Source: Megalobrama amblycephala (lineage: Eukaryota; Chordata; Actinopteri; Cypriniformes; Xenocyprididae). From it: a stretch of DNA of 64,000 bases. The stretch is from contig NC_063045.1 in NCBI RefSeq assembly GCF_018812025.1, positions 52,706,579 to 52,770,578 of the forward strand, in the 5' to 3' direction. The notes beneath the pieces were generated by a model. It had not been told where the DNA came from. It saw nothing but the letters and a program-made list of their open reading frames with translations, and searched no databases. The translations under genes were made by a program, and so were the position numbers. This document shows positions 12,424-24,162 of this stretch, one piece after another; position 1 is the first letter of the stretch; each line of letters begins with the position of its first letter.

Positions 12424-12854
12424 ATTAACAGAGAAAATCACAATTACTTTCTGTTTGGCACATCAGAGACCACAGACTCTTCTACAGCAGTTTTTATGCA
12501 ATTTGGTGCCTTCATTACATATGAAAGGCATTAATGTGACAGTGACTGTATGTAAATGTGCGTGTAATGCCAAGCGTGAGACATAAGATTTCTCTGTACT
12601 GATTCACTGGCAAAAGGATGCAACACCTTTCCTCTCTTTGTCTGTGCCTCTGGCAGTTACTCAATTGAAACTTGATGCTGTTTAAAGACAGGATGTTGCT
12701 GTGCAGCTCTTAGGATTGTATAGAGTTCATTTGGAGAATGCTGAGAAGGAGTTATAGAACATTAAAGTATCCTCAAGGCAGAAGAGAGGTTACAGTATCG
12801 GGAGATGAGGTTTCACTAAGAAGAGTCAGAGGAAAGTGGAGTGTGATGTTGTGT

Positions 12855-12860
12855 AATAAA
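12855..12860 (+). terminator. Poly(A) signal of cfap298
   Basis: AATAAA about 430 bp after the stop codon, followed by a T-rich stretch, as expected for 3'-end formation of the plus-strand gene. Confidence 0.7.
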
Positions 12861-13117
12861 AAAACATTCTATTTGTGTTCATTTTTTTCATTGTACATTT
12901 AAATATAATACACTTTTAATTAAAAATGTTTTGCCATTCTTAATAAGCATCGACTTTCAATACCACATACATAATTCAACAGCTACTGAGATAAATAGAA
13001 TAATATCTTAAGTAACTAACTTCACTCAAGCACTAAAACGTGTCAGGTATTGCTGGCCCTGTGTTATGTCTTCTCTGTGCCAGATTTTTTTTTTTAAGTA
13101 AGGCACCTGGCAATGTC

Positions 13118-13431
13118 TTAAAGGTGATGTGTGTAATTTTTTATGTTAAAATACTTCTTTAATGGCTTAAAATTAGATAATTGGAGGTTAATTGATTCCC
13201 CTCACAAAGTGTAACACTGAATATGTGGAGTTTTCAAAACATTCTTCACTTATTTGAGCTGCCCAACAGCAGCAACATTAGCTCAACAAATAGTGTGAGT
13301 TTGGGGTGGGGCCATTTTTTTGGCTGACCAATAGCAAATGAGGGGAGTGTTCAGGAAACCTGTTTGAAGACAGTTTTGGCAGTTCCGCTTGGTAACACTA
13401 GTGGTGCAGAAATTACACACTTCACCTTTAA
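13118..13431. mobile_element. Short MITE, TTAA-bounded
   Basis: Left end 'ttaaaggtgatgtgtgtaat', right end 'attacacacttcaccttta' plus a: inverted repeats of about 20 bp around a 270-bp interior, with TTAA at both edges. It lies between the convergent genes. Confidence 0.75.
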
Positions 13432-13492
13432 TTTCAGTGTTTTGGTAACAGAAAACATTCAAAAAGTTCACTCCATTTGGTTGAAACCACAG

Positions 13493-16400
13493 CTACTTCA
13501 CATTCTGTGTAATAGTTGGCATGTATGAATGCAGGATACATGTGTTTCCATTGAGGTATGCGTTCATCCTGATTTCCTGAATCACAAGTTCTCGGCGTTC
13601 AATCCTCTCCATCATCTCTGCTGCTTCTGTGGTGTATGTCACATCTTCCCAGCAATACACCTTCCTGCCTATCTCTGACAGGTTGGAGCTGTCCATCAGT
13701 GACTCTTTCTCATCGTCATCTTCTTCCTCATCATTATCCTGGTTCATTGGCTCTTCCTCTTCCAGATTAGTTGTTCTACTCTTCCTAAACGTTCTAGGTG
13801 TATTTAGATGTCTACTGCAGGTTAGCTGCGTTGAAACAGCTATTAGAACAATCAGAAGGCCCACGCAAACACTTGACGTGAAGAGTAGTCCTGCCATCTC
13901 CGGATTCTCTGAGAGAAAGAGAAGTACTTGTGAAGAATTGTTCGCAAAAAATGAAAATTACTCTCATGTCATTCATGCGTATGCAGTTATTTTTACAGAG
14001 GAACAAAAGGAGATTCTTGAAGAATATTTTCAGTATAATAACAGTTCTTGATTGTGTGTCAAGCTCTATAAAATAAATTACAATACGATAAAAAGTTGCT
14101 TAAAGATTCTTAAAAATTCTTCTTTGTATTGCATGGGGAAACGTATAGCATGGTTTGAATTACATGAAGGTGAATAAATAATGATAGAATTTTGATATAT
14201 TTTATATAGACTATTTTGAATAAAAATTCTTTTGAATAGGATTTTTATATTCAAACTTTTCTTTTTAAATGATATTCCCTCCATTTGTGCTGCTTTATGG
14301 GCTCATAAAAATGTCCAAGCATGTTTAATGTAAGATATTTTATATATTTTTTGGTTTACCTGTAATGTAACCATATGCCATTAAAGAATTGCTGACAATA
14401 ATCCTGTTCTCTGGAAACTTTGAACTTCTTATAACTGGGTGTTCCCCTACGTACAAACAATGAAAAAAGACAGTTTAATAGAATATTCACCTGCACATTT
14501 GTTCTATATAAAGTGAACTGAATGGTGTGCTGTCACCTTCTTTGGTGCTCTGGTTAGGAACTGAGGTAGTTTGGAAAATTCTGGGATCAGCCTCCTTGAG
14601 TAAACTTTGTGGAACTGAAAAAAGGCATGGCACAAGTTACCAACCAACTCCCAGCTGGTATCTCCTAGGATCTTTCAGTGCGAGGCTGATGAGTAATCTT
14701 TATTTTTCCTGTGAACTGATTCTGCCTTCAAATCAGTAACAAAAGCCTGGCATTCAAAGCAATCACAGGAAGTCTTACAGGAAGCCACCGAGAGCTAAAA
14801 ATGCCAGGCTCATTCCATACTTTTATTCCCAAACAACTTTTGTCTTCCTTGTAATTCATGAGACGGGAAGAAAACAGACGGGCAAATCAACAATTGGAGA
14901 TGAGACAAAGGCAATATGTTAGTCTTTTCCCACGCTCTCAATCAATGGGGAAACTGATTTAAAATCTGCCATGCCATGCTGAAACCTCATGCAAAACATT
15001 CAAGAACACATTCAAATAGCTTTTGCTTTAGGAAGATTTTGATGGATATGAGAGCATTCCTACCGCATGCATAGAGGATGGTGATATACTTTTTTGTTCC
15101 AGGAGGGCAGGGGTCTCTGAAATGTTCCTGGTCTACGGTAAATAAACACCTCTGTTTGCCATAGCAGATGTTGGATACCACATCACCAGCTCCATGAAAA
15201 AGACATTCTGCCAAAATAAAGAAAAAAATTAAATAAAATTATGCATTATGCAGTACAAACCACAAAAATAAACAAAATGTCCTTCAAATCAAATGAAGAA
15301 CTTTATAAATAGACTGCATGGACTCATATTCAACAATGCAAATATGAACATGTCTCCTCCCTTTTAAAAATGGCTGCCCACTGCTCCGGGTGTGTGTGCG
15401 TTCACTACTCACTACCCCTAACTTAGATGGGTAAAATGCAGAGGACAAATTCTGAGTATGGGTTACCATACTTGGCCTTCACATGACACTTTCACTTATT
15501 TGCATTCTACATTGATTTGGGACCTGCAAGCCACACGTCCTGATTTTGCGAGTTGCAACATGTTTTTTTGATCTTGGAACAACATTCCAGTCTGAAAAGG
15601 TAACCCTAACTATATCCCTACCCCTAAACTTAACCCCACCCATAAGTTATCCCTAAAATCAGAGGGAAATGATAGATGAATAACACTGATGTAGAAGCAC
15701 CTAAACCTGGTTGTAAGCCTAAACTTGACATAAACTGTAAATTTGTCCCTCAAATCTGATTGGTTGATTGAAATGTTGTTCCAGGATCAACAAAAGATGT
15801 TGATCCAGGAACATGTTGCACTTGGTGAAATCAGATAATGCCTTCAAGCCAGTTGATAACCACGCATTTAAAGGGATAGTTCACCCAAAAATGCCTCAAG
15901 CCATCCTAGGTGTATGACTATCCTCTTTCAGACGAACACAATCTGAGATATATTTTAAAATATCTTTAGTCCTCCAAGGTTTATAATGGTTGTGAATGGC
16001 TGCTCAAATTCTGAAGACAAAAAAATATGACTGCAGGGGGTTAATAAAGGCCTTCTGAAGGGAAATGATGCGTTTGTGTAAGACAAATATAAACTTTATA
16101 AAGTAAAATAACGAACTTCCGGCGCGACAGCCATAAACGCGTTGTACGTCATGGCATAGTGTAGAACCTCATGGCATTGTGTACTACGTCGCGGAAGTTA
16201 GCGCTTTTTGGACGTACGTCGAATGCATATGGCTGTCGCGGCAGAAGCTCGTTATTTTACTTTATAAAGTTTTATATAAGAACACTTGTCTTACACAAAC
16301 GCATTGATTCGCTGGAGTCGTATGGATTCATTTTTTTATGGATGGATGCATTTTTTGTCTTCAGAATCTGGGCAGCCATTTGCAACCATTATAAACCTTG

Positions 16401-18290
16401 GAGGATTAAGGAATATTTTATAAATATATCTCAGATTGTGTTTGTCTGAAAGAAGATACACCTAGGATGGCTTGAGGGTGAGTAAATCATGGAATAATTT
16501 TCATTTTTGGGTGAACTATCCTTTTAACCCAGAGCCTAATTTTACCATTAAATGAATGTAATATTAACTATAAGTCTTACTTAAACCCAAAAACCTACCA
16601 AATGGTGGAGGTTCTTGTTCCTCTGACGGGCACAAGTTTCCATTCTCCAGTGATCTACCATAAACTGCTGAGTAGATGTTCAGCACTTTTGGATACTTGC
16701 AGTGTAGCAGAAGTCGATCTCCCTCACATGTTACTCTCTTCTTGTGCTCTGCTGTAAGACAAACATTATGCAGAGGAGTAAATATTTGAGGATGAAATAA
16801 TCAATTAAGGCTTTAAAGGAGGAAATACTTACTAGGTTTACACCTGTATGATACATGGAGGAATTTAGGAGTTCCAGGACAAGGATCTCTGCCAAAGACT
16901 TGATGATTAACCAGAAACTGGCAATCTCTATGACCCTGGCATTCAGAGAGCACTTTCTAACAGAGAGGGGCAATCAAAGACCATAGACTGTACATTATAC
17001 AAAAGGCAGGGAAAATGTAGTAGCCTTGTCCTGATTCTGGAAAACACATTATCTTTTCTGAGCCAGAAGTGAAAAAGATAGGCTGCCACAGGAGTCTAGT
17101 CTTACAATAGAGTCCTCTTAGGTCTGTTTTCTCAGTGGGACTATATAAAAGGTACTAAAATGACTTTATTACGTTAGCATTTAGTGCATGCACAATTAAA
17201 GGTCTATTTTCCTGAAAGCATGAAACTTCACCTGCAGCGCTGTGGTAGCAGAACAGCTGTGATTACGCCATTGGCATCTCATTCCTGGCACGATCCCGGG
17301 AAGGGTTTCACTCTGTCCATAAAATGCAGACTGAATAGTTATGGTGGAGTGTCGTGGACACCTGAGGAGCAGGAGATCTCCATCACAAGCTTGAGCTGAA
17401 TGACTGTTGATGATCCTAAACAGATAATCTAATGAAAGGGGTTAGGGAGGGAGGATCTAATAAGTTCATTAAATATACATTATTAATGCGATTCAGAAAA
17501 CATGCAAAATATCATTTGGATACACCTTTTCTACAATGAACTTGTTTTTATTTTCTAAATTAAAGTTTGTGAGGCTTCACATTAAAGGTCCCGTTCTTCA
17601 TGATTCCATGTTTCAAACTTTAGTTAGTGTGTAATGTTGTTGTTAGTAGTATAAATAAAATCTGTAAAATTTTAAAGCTCAAAGTTCAATGCCAAGCGAG
17701 ATATTTTATTTAACAGAAGTCGCCTACATCGAACGGCCAGTTTGGACTACATCCCTCTACTTCCTTCTTTAATGACGTCACTAAAACAGTTTTTTGACTA
17801 ACCTCCGCCCACAGGAATACACAAGAGTTGCGTTTGTAGAGTGTGTTTGTCGCCATGTCGTCGAAACGCTGTTATTTTCATCCCGCAGTCCAATCACCGG
17901 GTCTGATTCCGGCTCAAATTGATAGGGTCAAATTAAAGACATGTTTACAATAACACTGACTGAGCGCGTGCATCTCCACATTATGGTAAGAGGCGTGACT
18001 TTTCCGGGCACGGTGCGCTCAGAGCTGTCGAATCACAACACAGGAACCGCTGGCACAATCAGAACTCGTTACGTATTTCTGAAGGAGGGACTTCATAGAA
18101 CAAGGAAGTCATCAGCCCGTTTTTATGACAGTGGAAACAGCGGTATACAGATAAGTAAATTATGTGAAAAATACTGTTTTTTTTACACGCGAAACATGAA
18201 CACATGTTATATTGCACACTATAAACACAACCAAAGCTTCAAAAAACCACGAAAAACGGGACCTTTAAAAGTGTCTATAGTAACTGTCCA

Positions 18291-18365
<75 letters not shown>

Positions 18366-18511
18366 AATATTCACACATATATTACTTATATATTTTAGAA
18401 AATAAATGGTTTATTAAATTAATTATTATGAAACTTTTATTAAATTAATTAAATTATTAGGAAGCTTATGATTTACTTTTGACATTTTTAGTGCCATTAA
18501 ATCAAAAATAT

Positions 18512-18578
<67 letters not shown>

Positions 18579-18909
18579 GTTTTTTAAAAATGAATGAAAC
18601 CATCAAAAAAAGATTTGCCATTGATCCATACATGTATTTATTTTTGACTGTATACTTTAAAAACAACAATTTAACTAAATTAATAAAAAAGTAAATATTA
18701 ATCGGTTTTCATTATTATTGTAATTGAATATTGTACTTATAAATATGAATAGTCTTATTGTTCATCATCATTGACTCACTTGAGAAATCCGAGAGTCCGT
18801 ACATTTCTTTGGTCCACAGCAGAAGAACACTGTAAAGTATTTGAACACGCAGCCCAGGTGCACGGCAGCTTCTCGGGTGCTGCGCTGAGATCATGTTCAA
18901 ATTCTTCAA
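13493..18909 (-). CDS. eva1c: Eva-1 homolog C, SUEL-lectin type I membrane receptor
   Basis: Cell-surface, heparin-binding receptor related to worm EVA-1, implicated with Slit/Robo in axon guidance. Exons on the minus strand: 18909-18780, 17428-17232, 16956-16833, 16751-16599, 15207-15064, 14614-14537, 14446-14360, 13908-13493; phases agree and give 442 aa. Residues 22-32 ('VQILYSVLLLW') are the signal-peptide core. Two galactose-binding (SUEL) lectin domains follow, about 58-149 ('ACDGDLLLLRCPRHSTITIQ', 'DPCPGTPKFLHVSYRC') and 158-250 ('VTCEGDRLLLHCKYP', 'CYGKQRC', 'DPCPPGTKKYITILYAC'). Residues about 309-333 are a transmembrane helix. An acidic cytoplasmic stretch leads to the conserved FAM176-type tail ('AAEMMERIERRELVIQEI'). 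Translation may instead start at Met6. The gene is divergent from mis18a. Introns 2 and later hold MITEs. Confidence 0.95.
15868..16527. mobile_element. Palindromic MITE in eva1c intron 4
   Basis: Left end 'ttaaagggatagttcaccc', right end 'gggtgaactatccttttaa'. The arms (for example 'ccatcctaggtgtatga' and its complement near 16460) match nearly to a centre at about 16190, giving a 660-bp hairpin bounded by TTAA. No coding capacity. Confidence 0.85.
17582..18268. mobile_element. MITE with 'ttaaaggtcccgtt' ends in eva1c intron 1
   Basis: Left end 'ttaaaggtcccgttcttc', right end 'cgaaaaacgggacctttaa': inverted ends bounded by TTAA around about 650 bp. The 154-aa ORF inside is fortuitous and runs on into the AT microsatellite. 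A related fragment begins near 60487. Confidence 0.75.
18291..18360. repeat. (GT)n(AT)n microsatellite
   Basis: A (GT) run followed by about 52 bp of AT dinucleotides in eva1c intron 1, immediately right of a MITE. Confidence 0.95.
18512..18575. repeat. (GT)n(AT)n microsatellite
   Basis: A second (GT)n-then-(AT)n run in the same intron, about 150 bp from the first and with the same structure. Confidence 0.95.
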
Positions 18910-19546
18910 TTATTTCTGCATAAAGCCGCGTGCATTCAAGCGCGTGCTGGAGAAAGGCTGTCAGGAATTCCCGTCTCTCTCACCTGCCAGGGATTCTCTC
19001 CCCGCTAAAGTATATTATTCTCATACCGCGACTTCGACATCCCACTCCTTTCAAGCCAAACTCTAACAAAGCGAAATCCTCGGAATCGTTTCACCCTAAA
19101 AAGAAGTCAGAAGATATAAGGCAAAAAGAAAACATTTCAAAGCGACGCAGCCACTGTGTTGCAGCTTATAGGGAAATAACAAGTGCGCAACAAGTCAGTG
19201 GTGCCTGAAACCAGCGTCATTCGCATTATGTATTCGAATGCTGATGATTTTAGGGTCCCTAGCAAGACTTCAAATAGTGACAAGAGGTTTATTGACACTC
19301 AGAAAGTGATTTTTGAGGAGGATGTTGAGGAATAACACATTTGAACGGGGCGTGGCGGTGAATGCCTAAAATTGGCAGTGCGAGAGGCACTCTGATTAAA
19401 CTTCCTTTACAATAAAAAATATTTAATATAGTCAATGAACCCTCTATGTCTTTGAAGCTAAACATCTGGGACCACTGAGCATTTATTAAGTCTACATATA
19501 GTTTAAAAGATGGTTTTACGAGAAAATAAATTCATATTTATTTATA

Positions 19547-19580
<34 letters not shown>

Positions 19581-19816
19581 TAGCGCGCGCGTGTGTTTAA
19601 ATAATTCATTGCCCGAGTATGAGTTTGGTCATGTTTATAATGTTCTAGTAAAACCATACGAACCTCGCGTTGAGAACATAGGTTGAGAATGAAGTGAAAC
19701 TGTTACTCCGTTGCAGCAGGGGGCGCTATGCGCTTATCTTTTCATATGCGCTCACTGCAAATCAGCAGAAGTACAGCTGCCCGCGGACGTTTGAAAACAT
19801 TTACTGGTTGAAAAAC
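18910..19816. promoter_or_regulatory. Divergent promoter region between eva1c and mis18a
   Basis: The two start codons face away from each other across 907 bp. The interval includes a (GT)(GA)(GCGC) simple repeat at about 19547-19595 and no further gene. The plus-strand reading frame stays open from 19694 into mis18a, so a longer N-terminus is formally possible. Confidence 0.55.
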
Positions 19817-22332
19817 ATGGCTGGCAAAATTAAAGTTCCTGACGACTGTAGCTATAAAACATTCTCTGTTTGCGAGAGTGTCGCTGACAGCAGCAGCAGA
19901 GTGGAGGAAGATGGTGAAAACGACGGTCCAGCAGTGTTTATGTGCGGCAAATGCAAGCTGCCCATCGGTGACAGTCTGTCCTGGGCAGGCAGTGATGACG
20001 AGCAGAACCAAATCATGCTCAAAAGTAAACGATTATTACGCTTTTATTGCTGTTGTTTGTAAAGTTCTGGATATAACCTGTTATGTCTTAGGTTGTTAAA
20101 CACTATCGTTCATGAGTTTGAGGTCAATAAGGTTTTTGTTTTTAAATGAATGCCTTTTTGCAGCAGAGGCAAACTGATGTGAGTAAATACGTTTATAATG
20201 TTAGAAAAAAATATTTTGAACCTTCTGTTCATCAAAGAATCCTGAAAAATGTATCACGGTTTCAGAAGGAAAAAAATTAAGCAGCACAATTGTTTTCAAC
20301 ATTGATAATAATAAGAAATGTTACGAAATTTGCATATTATTATCGTAAATACTAGTTTCCTAGTTAAAAATTGGACATGAACGCCCTCTCAAGTCAAAAT
20401 TTGAATGGGATGAGCTCCTAATAAAAAAAAAAAAAGGCTACATTAGAATGATTTCTGAAGGATCATGTGGCACTGAAGACTGGAGTATAAACTATTCTAA
20501 AAAAAATCAGCTTTGCCATCACAGGAATAAAGTACATTTTAAAATGTTAAAGTACAAAACAGTTGTAATAATTTTTAACAGTGTTGCTGTCTTGCCTTAT
20601 TTCTGATAAACGCAGACCTCAATGTCATAGACCTCAAACCTTTTGAATGGTGGTGAATGTTATTTGTTGAGTCGACTCATGCATTTTGAAATATCGTGAT
20701 TTTGCCTTTAGTCAATCAGAAATCTAAAAGAAAAAATAATAAGGAAACCATCTTAAGATAATGGTTTAAATGCATTTGTTAGAATAGCGTAATATAATTC
20801 TACATAATAAACAACAATGGTTACTTAGGTGAAATTGTAATTCTATATAGAGGCATGCATTGGAAAAAAAGTGACTATGCAACACGTGAAGGGAGTGTGA
20901 CAGTTATTTTTTATAGCACATGCAATGTCTTGACTTTTGCACCTTGATTTTTAGGTATCACTGACAATATTGTCATAGGGAAAGAGCCCTTTGTTTCTGG
21001 TACCCGAAAGGAGCTTGGATGGTGAGATTTGTTATATATATATATATAATATCATGTGTTTTTTTGTTTTTTCACCTTAAACCACCAAACTATGAAATCA
21101 ATGTCTCTGAAAAATTGTCTCTCACATTCAGCCTTGTTGTGAATCTCACCTGCCGTGGCTGTTGTTCAGAATTAGGAATCATGTACATATCAACCCCCAA
21201 AAAGCTTGATTACAAGAGATCACTCTTCTGCTTTAACGTTGAAAATATTGAAAGGTAAGTAGCCTATTGTGCACAAGATTGTGTGATAATTATCTTTATC
21301 TTTTTTGGATTTTTTTTTGGGCAATGCATGTTTACCACCACATCTCATGATTCTCATTGAGGACATGATTGTTTCTCTCTGTAGCTATGTAGTGGGCAGT
21401 CCAGGCCAGCAGATGCCAGAATTAGACAGACAAGACAGACCAGTGACCCTGGAGTACCAGAACATTGTGGAGCAGCAAATGACAGAGGTAAAGTAGCTCG
21501 CCTAGAGACTGTTTAATTATTGATCTACGAGTATGATGCAAACTGATGTAAATCTTGTCTCTCTCCGTTTAAAAATAAGCTATTTCTTTTGCATTACAAA
21601 TGTAGAGATTAATGACAATATTGAGTGTGTGAAGAATATGACAGAAATAATAAAAAAATCATAAAACTGGAGGGGAATTAATTGTTTTTAAAAACATTGG
21701 ATACAATAGAAAGTAAATTTTTATTTATTTATTTATTTTTTGATAAAAGAAATTCAAACAAATGTACCTCTAATAATAATGTGCTTCAGTATGGGTGGGG
21801 TACAAAGAAGAGATATAAAGGTGTAGAAAAAGAATATCTGTGCTTTTTTGCTGTTTTAAAACGCACGAGTAAACAGCAGATGGCGCTCTTGTGGTGCTGC
21901 CAGAGCTCTTTGTTTGGTCACTGAGTCCAGCAAACAATAGAAATTAGGAGCTGTAGGAGAATTTGATCTAGAACTAGAAGGGAGTGCCGACAGTCTGTTT
22001 GAGATATTTAAATTTTTTTAATTAAAAATTCTGTGTGTTTGTCAAATAAATCAGATAAAAACTTCTGATAAGATTCCTGTGGGTGATAATGGAATGTCTT
22101 TAGCATTGTGTGAATATTTTTTAGTAATTCTTTGTCTTCTGGCAATTATGTGTTTTATTATTGATTTTATTTTATTTAAAAAAAAAATAAATAAATTTTA
22201 CAGTCATGTCATCTGCTTGCTCTCTGACCTCCTATTCTCTAATGTACCTTGCAGATAAAATCCCTAGCCGTGATAATAGGACAACGCCTACTGGAGATTG
22301 AAACTAACCTCCAGTGCGGTTCTGGAAAATGA
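19817..22332 (+). CDS. mis18a: MIS18 kinetochore protein A
   Basis: Subunit of the Mis18 complex, which licenses centromeres for CENP-A loading after mitosis. Exons: 19817-20024, 20955-21021, 21132-21254, 21385-21487, 22255-22332; 192 aa, phases consistent. The Mis18/Yippee-type zinc fold is visible: C43-x2-C46 ('VFMCGKCKLPIGDSLSW') and C99-x2-C102 ('NLTCRGCCSELG'), then 'STPKKLDYKRSLFCFNVENI'. The C-terminal 60 residues are Gln/Glu-rich and helical ('LEYQNIVEQQMTEIKSLAV'), matching the oligomerising coiled coil of the family. I chose the Met at 19817 because the upstream in-frame extension to 19694 has no family resemblance. It is divergent from eva1c and convergent with hunk, as in human 21q22. 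Confidence 0.94.
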
Positions 22333-22699
22333 TGTGAGATGTTACAAAACAATGTCTGTATTATGTAAAAATCCCACCTTTGTCATGATTTTGTTTGTCC
22401 GATTTTGGACTCTTTAGTGTAAGATATTTTGTCTGACAGTTATGTATTTATATGCATTTACTATACAGTTGTATGCAAGTGACACACATCTGTAATGTCC
22501 TACCTTCGAAACATATTCTAATAGATGTCCTTGGATATAGGTGCATACATATATTAGATATAACAAAAATTGTATTGTTCTTTAAAAGTCGCTGTGCTGT
22601 ATGTTAGGAAAAAAAGCTCTCTCTGTTTGTTCTCATCTTATATTTTGTCATAAGTAATCCTTGTGTTGTTGTCATGTGATGCACAGGGTGAGACTGCAC

Positions 22700-22705
22700 A
22701 ATAAA
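22700..22705 (+). terminator. Poly(A) signal of mis18a
   Basis: AATAAA about 370 bp after the stop codon, followed shortly by a T-rich stretch. Confidence 0.65.
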
Positions 22706-22849
22706 TATAATATTAAAGCATCACACATGTTGTTGTTTTCCTCCTCTACTTGATTGTTTTTGATATTTCATCTTTTGCATCAAAACATCCCTGCCCCAAC
22801 CCTCTGGATGACTGGTTCAATAACAAGTAGATAGTGCATGTGGATAGAG

Positions 22850-23320
22850 GGGGGCAGGGTGGCTCAAGCCATTTTTTTGTTTACAGTTCCTGTCTAATGT
22901 GCCTAGCAACACTCTCCACCAAGAGGCGGGAAAAAGACTCGTTGAGACCCCTGAAGGCGCGCGCCCCCAACCCCGAATGCTGGGGTAGCATAACAACAGC
23001 GCTGAGAAAGAAGCCGCGTGCCTCGGACCAACCAGAGAGCTGTATCTAAGGGGTATGCTGCTATGGAAACAAAGCGCACATGCTGTAGCTAGAGCCTGTT
23101 GCCATCGCATCCGTAGTTTCCTTATTTGCCGGACAGCCAACCAGATTAAGAGGCGGTCTGTCAGCCTGATGACGTTGCTCGACAGTCGTGCGCGGGGCGT
23201 GGTCTCCACCTCTCGCGCCTGCAGAGATTTTTTCATTCTTGTGTCTTTGAACTCCTCCTTCGTTCTGTCTGTAAACCCTGTAGGGTTAAAAATAGGATCA
23301 AGAGGTAAAACACGCTTATA
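22850..23320. promoter_or_regulatory. CpG-rich patch, possible promoter or unannotated first exon
   Basis: A locally GC- and CpG-rich stretch in an AT-rich surrounding. It holds CCAAT-like words ('accaaccaga', 'gccaaccaga'), a 'tgatgacgttg' CRE-like site and, at its right edge, a donor-like 'caagaggtaaaac'. A 169-codon minus-strand ORF crosses it but resembles no family I know and probably reflects GC content. It could be a promoter for a non-coding RNA or a decayed repeat. Confidence 0.3.
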
Positions 23321-23442
23321 GCACATTGTATTGTTGCATCATGTTTACTGTTTGTGTCCAGTAGAGGGAAACATCACTCTACATGTGGCAAAACATATCC
23401 TTTCTAGCATGTAAATGTTAAGAGTCCCCAAACGGCCGTTTA

Positions 23443-24162
23443 TTAAAGGATTAGTCCACTTTTAAATAAACTTTTCCTGATAATTTACTCACCCCCATGT
23501 CATCCAAGATGTTCATGTCTTTCTTTAGTCAGTCGAAAAGAAATTAAGGTTTTTGAGGAACGGCTATACCAACAAGTGAAGGTCCAAACTGCAGTTTCAG
23601 TACAGCTTCAAGGGCTCTAAACGATACCAGACGAGGAATAAGGGTCTTATCTAGCGAAACGAACGGTCATTTTCGAAAAAAATACAACCGTTTATGCTTT
23701 ATAAACAAAATATCGCCTTGAACGTACTTTCCGTTTCCGCATTCTTCAAAACGCTTGCGCTGAATGTTCTACGCCTTCCCTATTCAACTTACGGAACGAA
23801 CGCGGCGCCAGTTTCGTTTTTTTCTCCGTAAGTTGAATAGGAAAGGCGTAGAACATTCAGCGTAAGCGTTTTGAAGAATGCGGAAACGGAAAGTACGTGC
23901 AAGGCGATATTTTGTTAGATAAGACCCTTATTCCTCGTCTGGTATCGTTTAAAGCCCTTTGAAGCTGCACTGAAACTGCAATTTGGACCTTCAACCTGTT
24001 GGTAGCCGTTGAAATCCACTATATGGAGAAAAATCCTGGAATGTTTTCGTCAAAAACCTTAATTCTTTTCGACTGACGAAAGAAAGGCATGAACATCTTG
24101 GATGACATGGGGGTGAGTAAATTATCAGGAAAAGTTTATTTAAAAGTGGAATAATCCTTTAA
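23443..24162. mobile_element. Long palindromic MITE, 'aaaggattagtcca' family
   Basis: Left end 'ttaaaggattagtccacttt', right end 'aaagtggaataatcctttaa'. The arms are complementary over about 300 bp each, meeting near 23810 ('cttacggaacgaacg'/'ttttctccgtaagttg'). TTAA-bounded, no ORF. Confidence 0.85.

Larger units (their letters stand above)
12424..13492. other. Convergent 3' ends of cfap298 and eva1c
   Basis: After the cfap298 stop this holds its 3'UTR (to about 12880) and then the inferred 3' end of eva1c transcripts on the other strand, plus one MITE at 13118-13431. No further coding sequence is seen. Confidence 0.6.

Noticed and set aside
13629..14051. 140-codon plus-strand ORF opposite the last eva1c exon
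   Set aside because: Antisense shadow; its serine run is the complement of the acidic Glu/Asp stretch of eva1c.
17941..18405. 154-codon plus-strand ORF in eva1c intron 1
   Set aside because: It starts inside a MITE and ends in an (AT)n run translated as Tyr-Ile repeats; not a gene.
22817..23326. 169-codon minus-strand ORF in the mis18a-hunk gap
   Set aside because: It has no family motif, no plausible domain composition and lies in a CpG-rich patch where stop codons are rare by chance.
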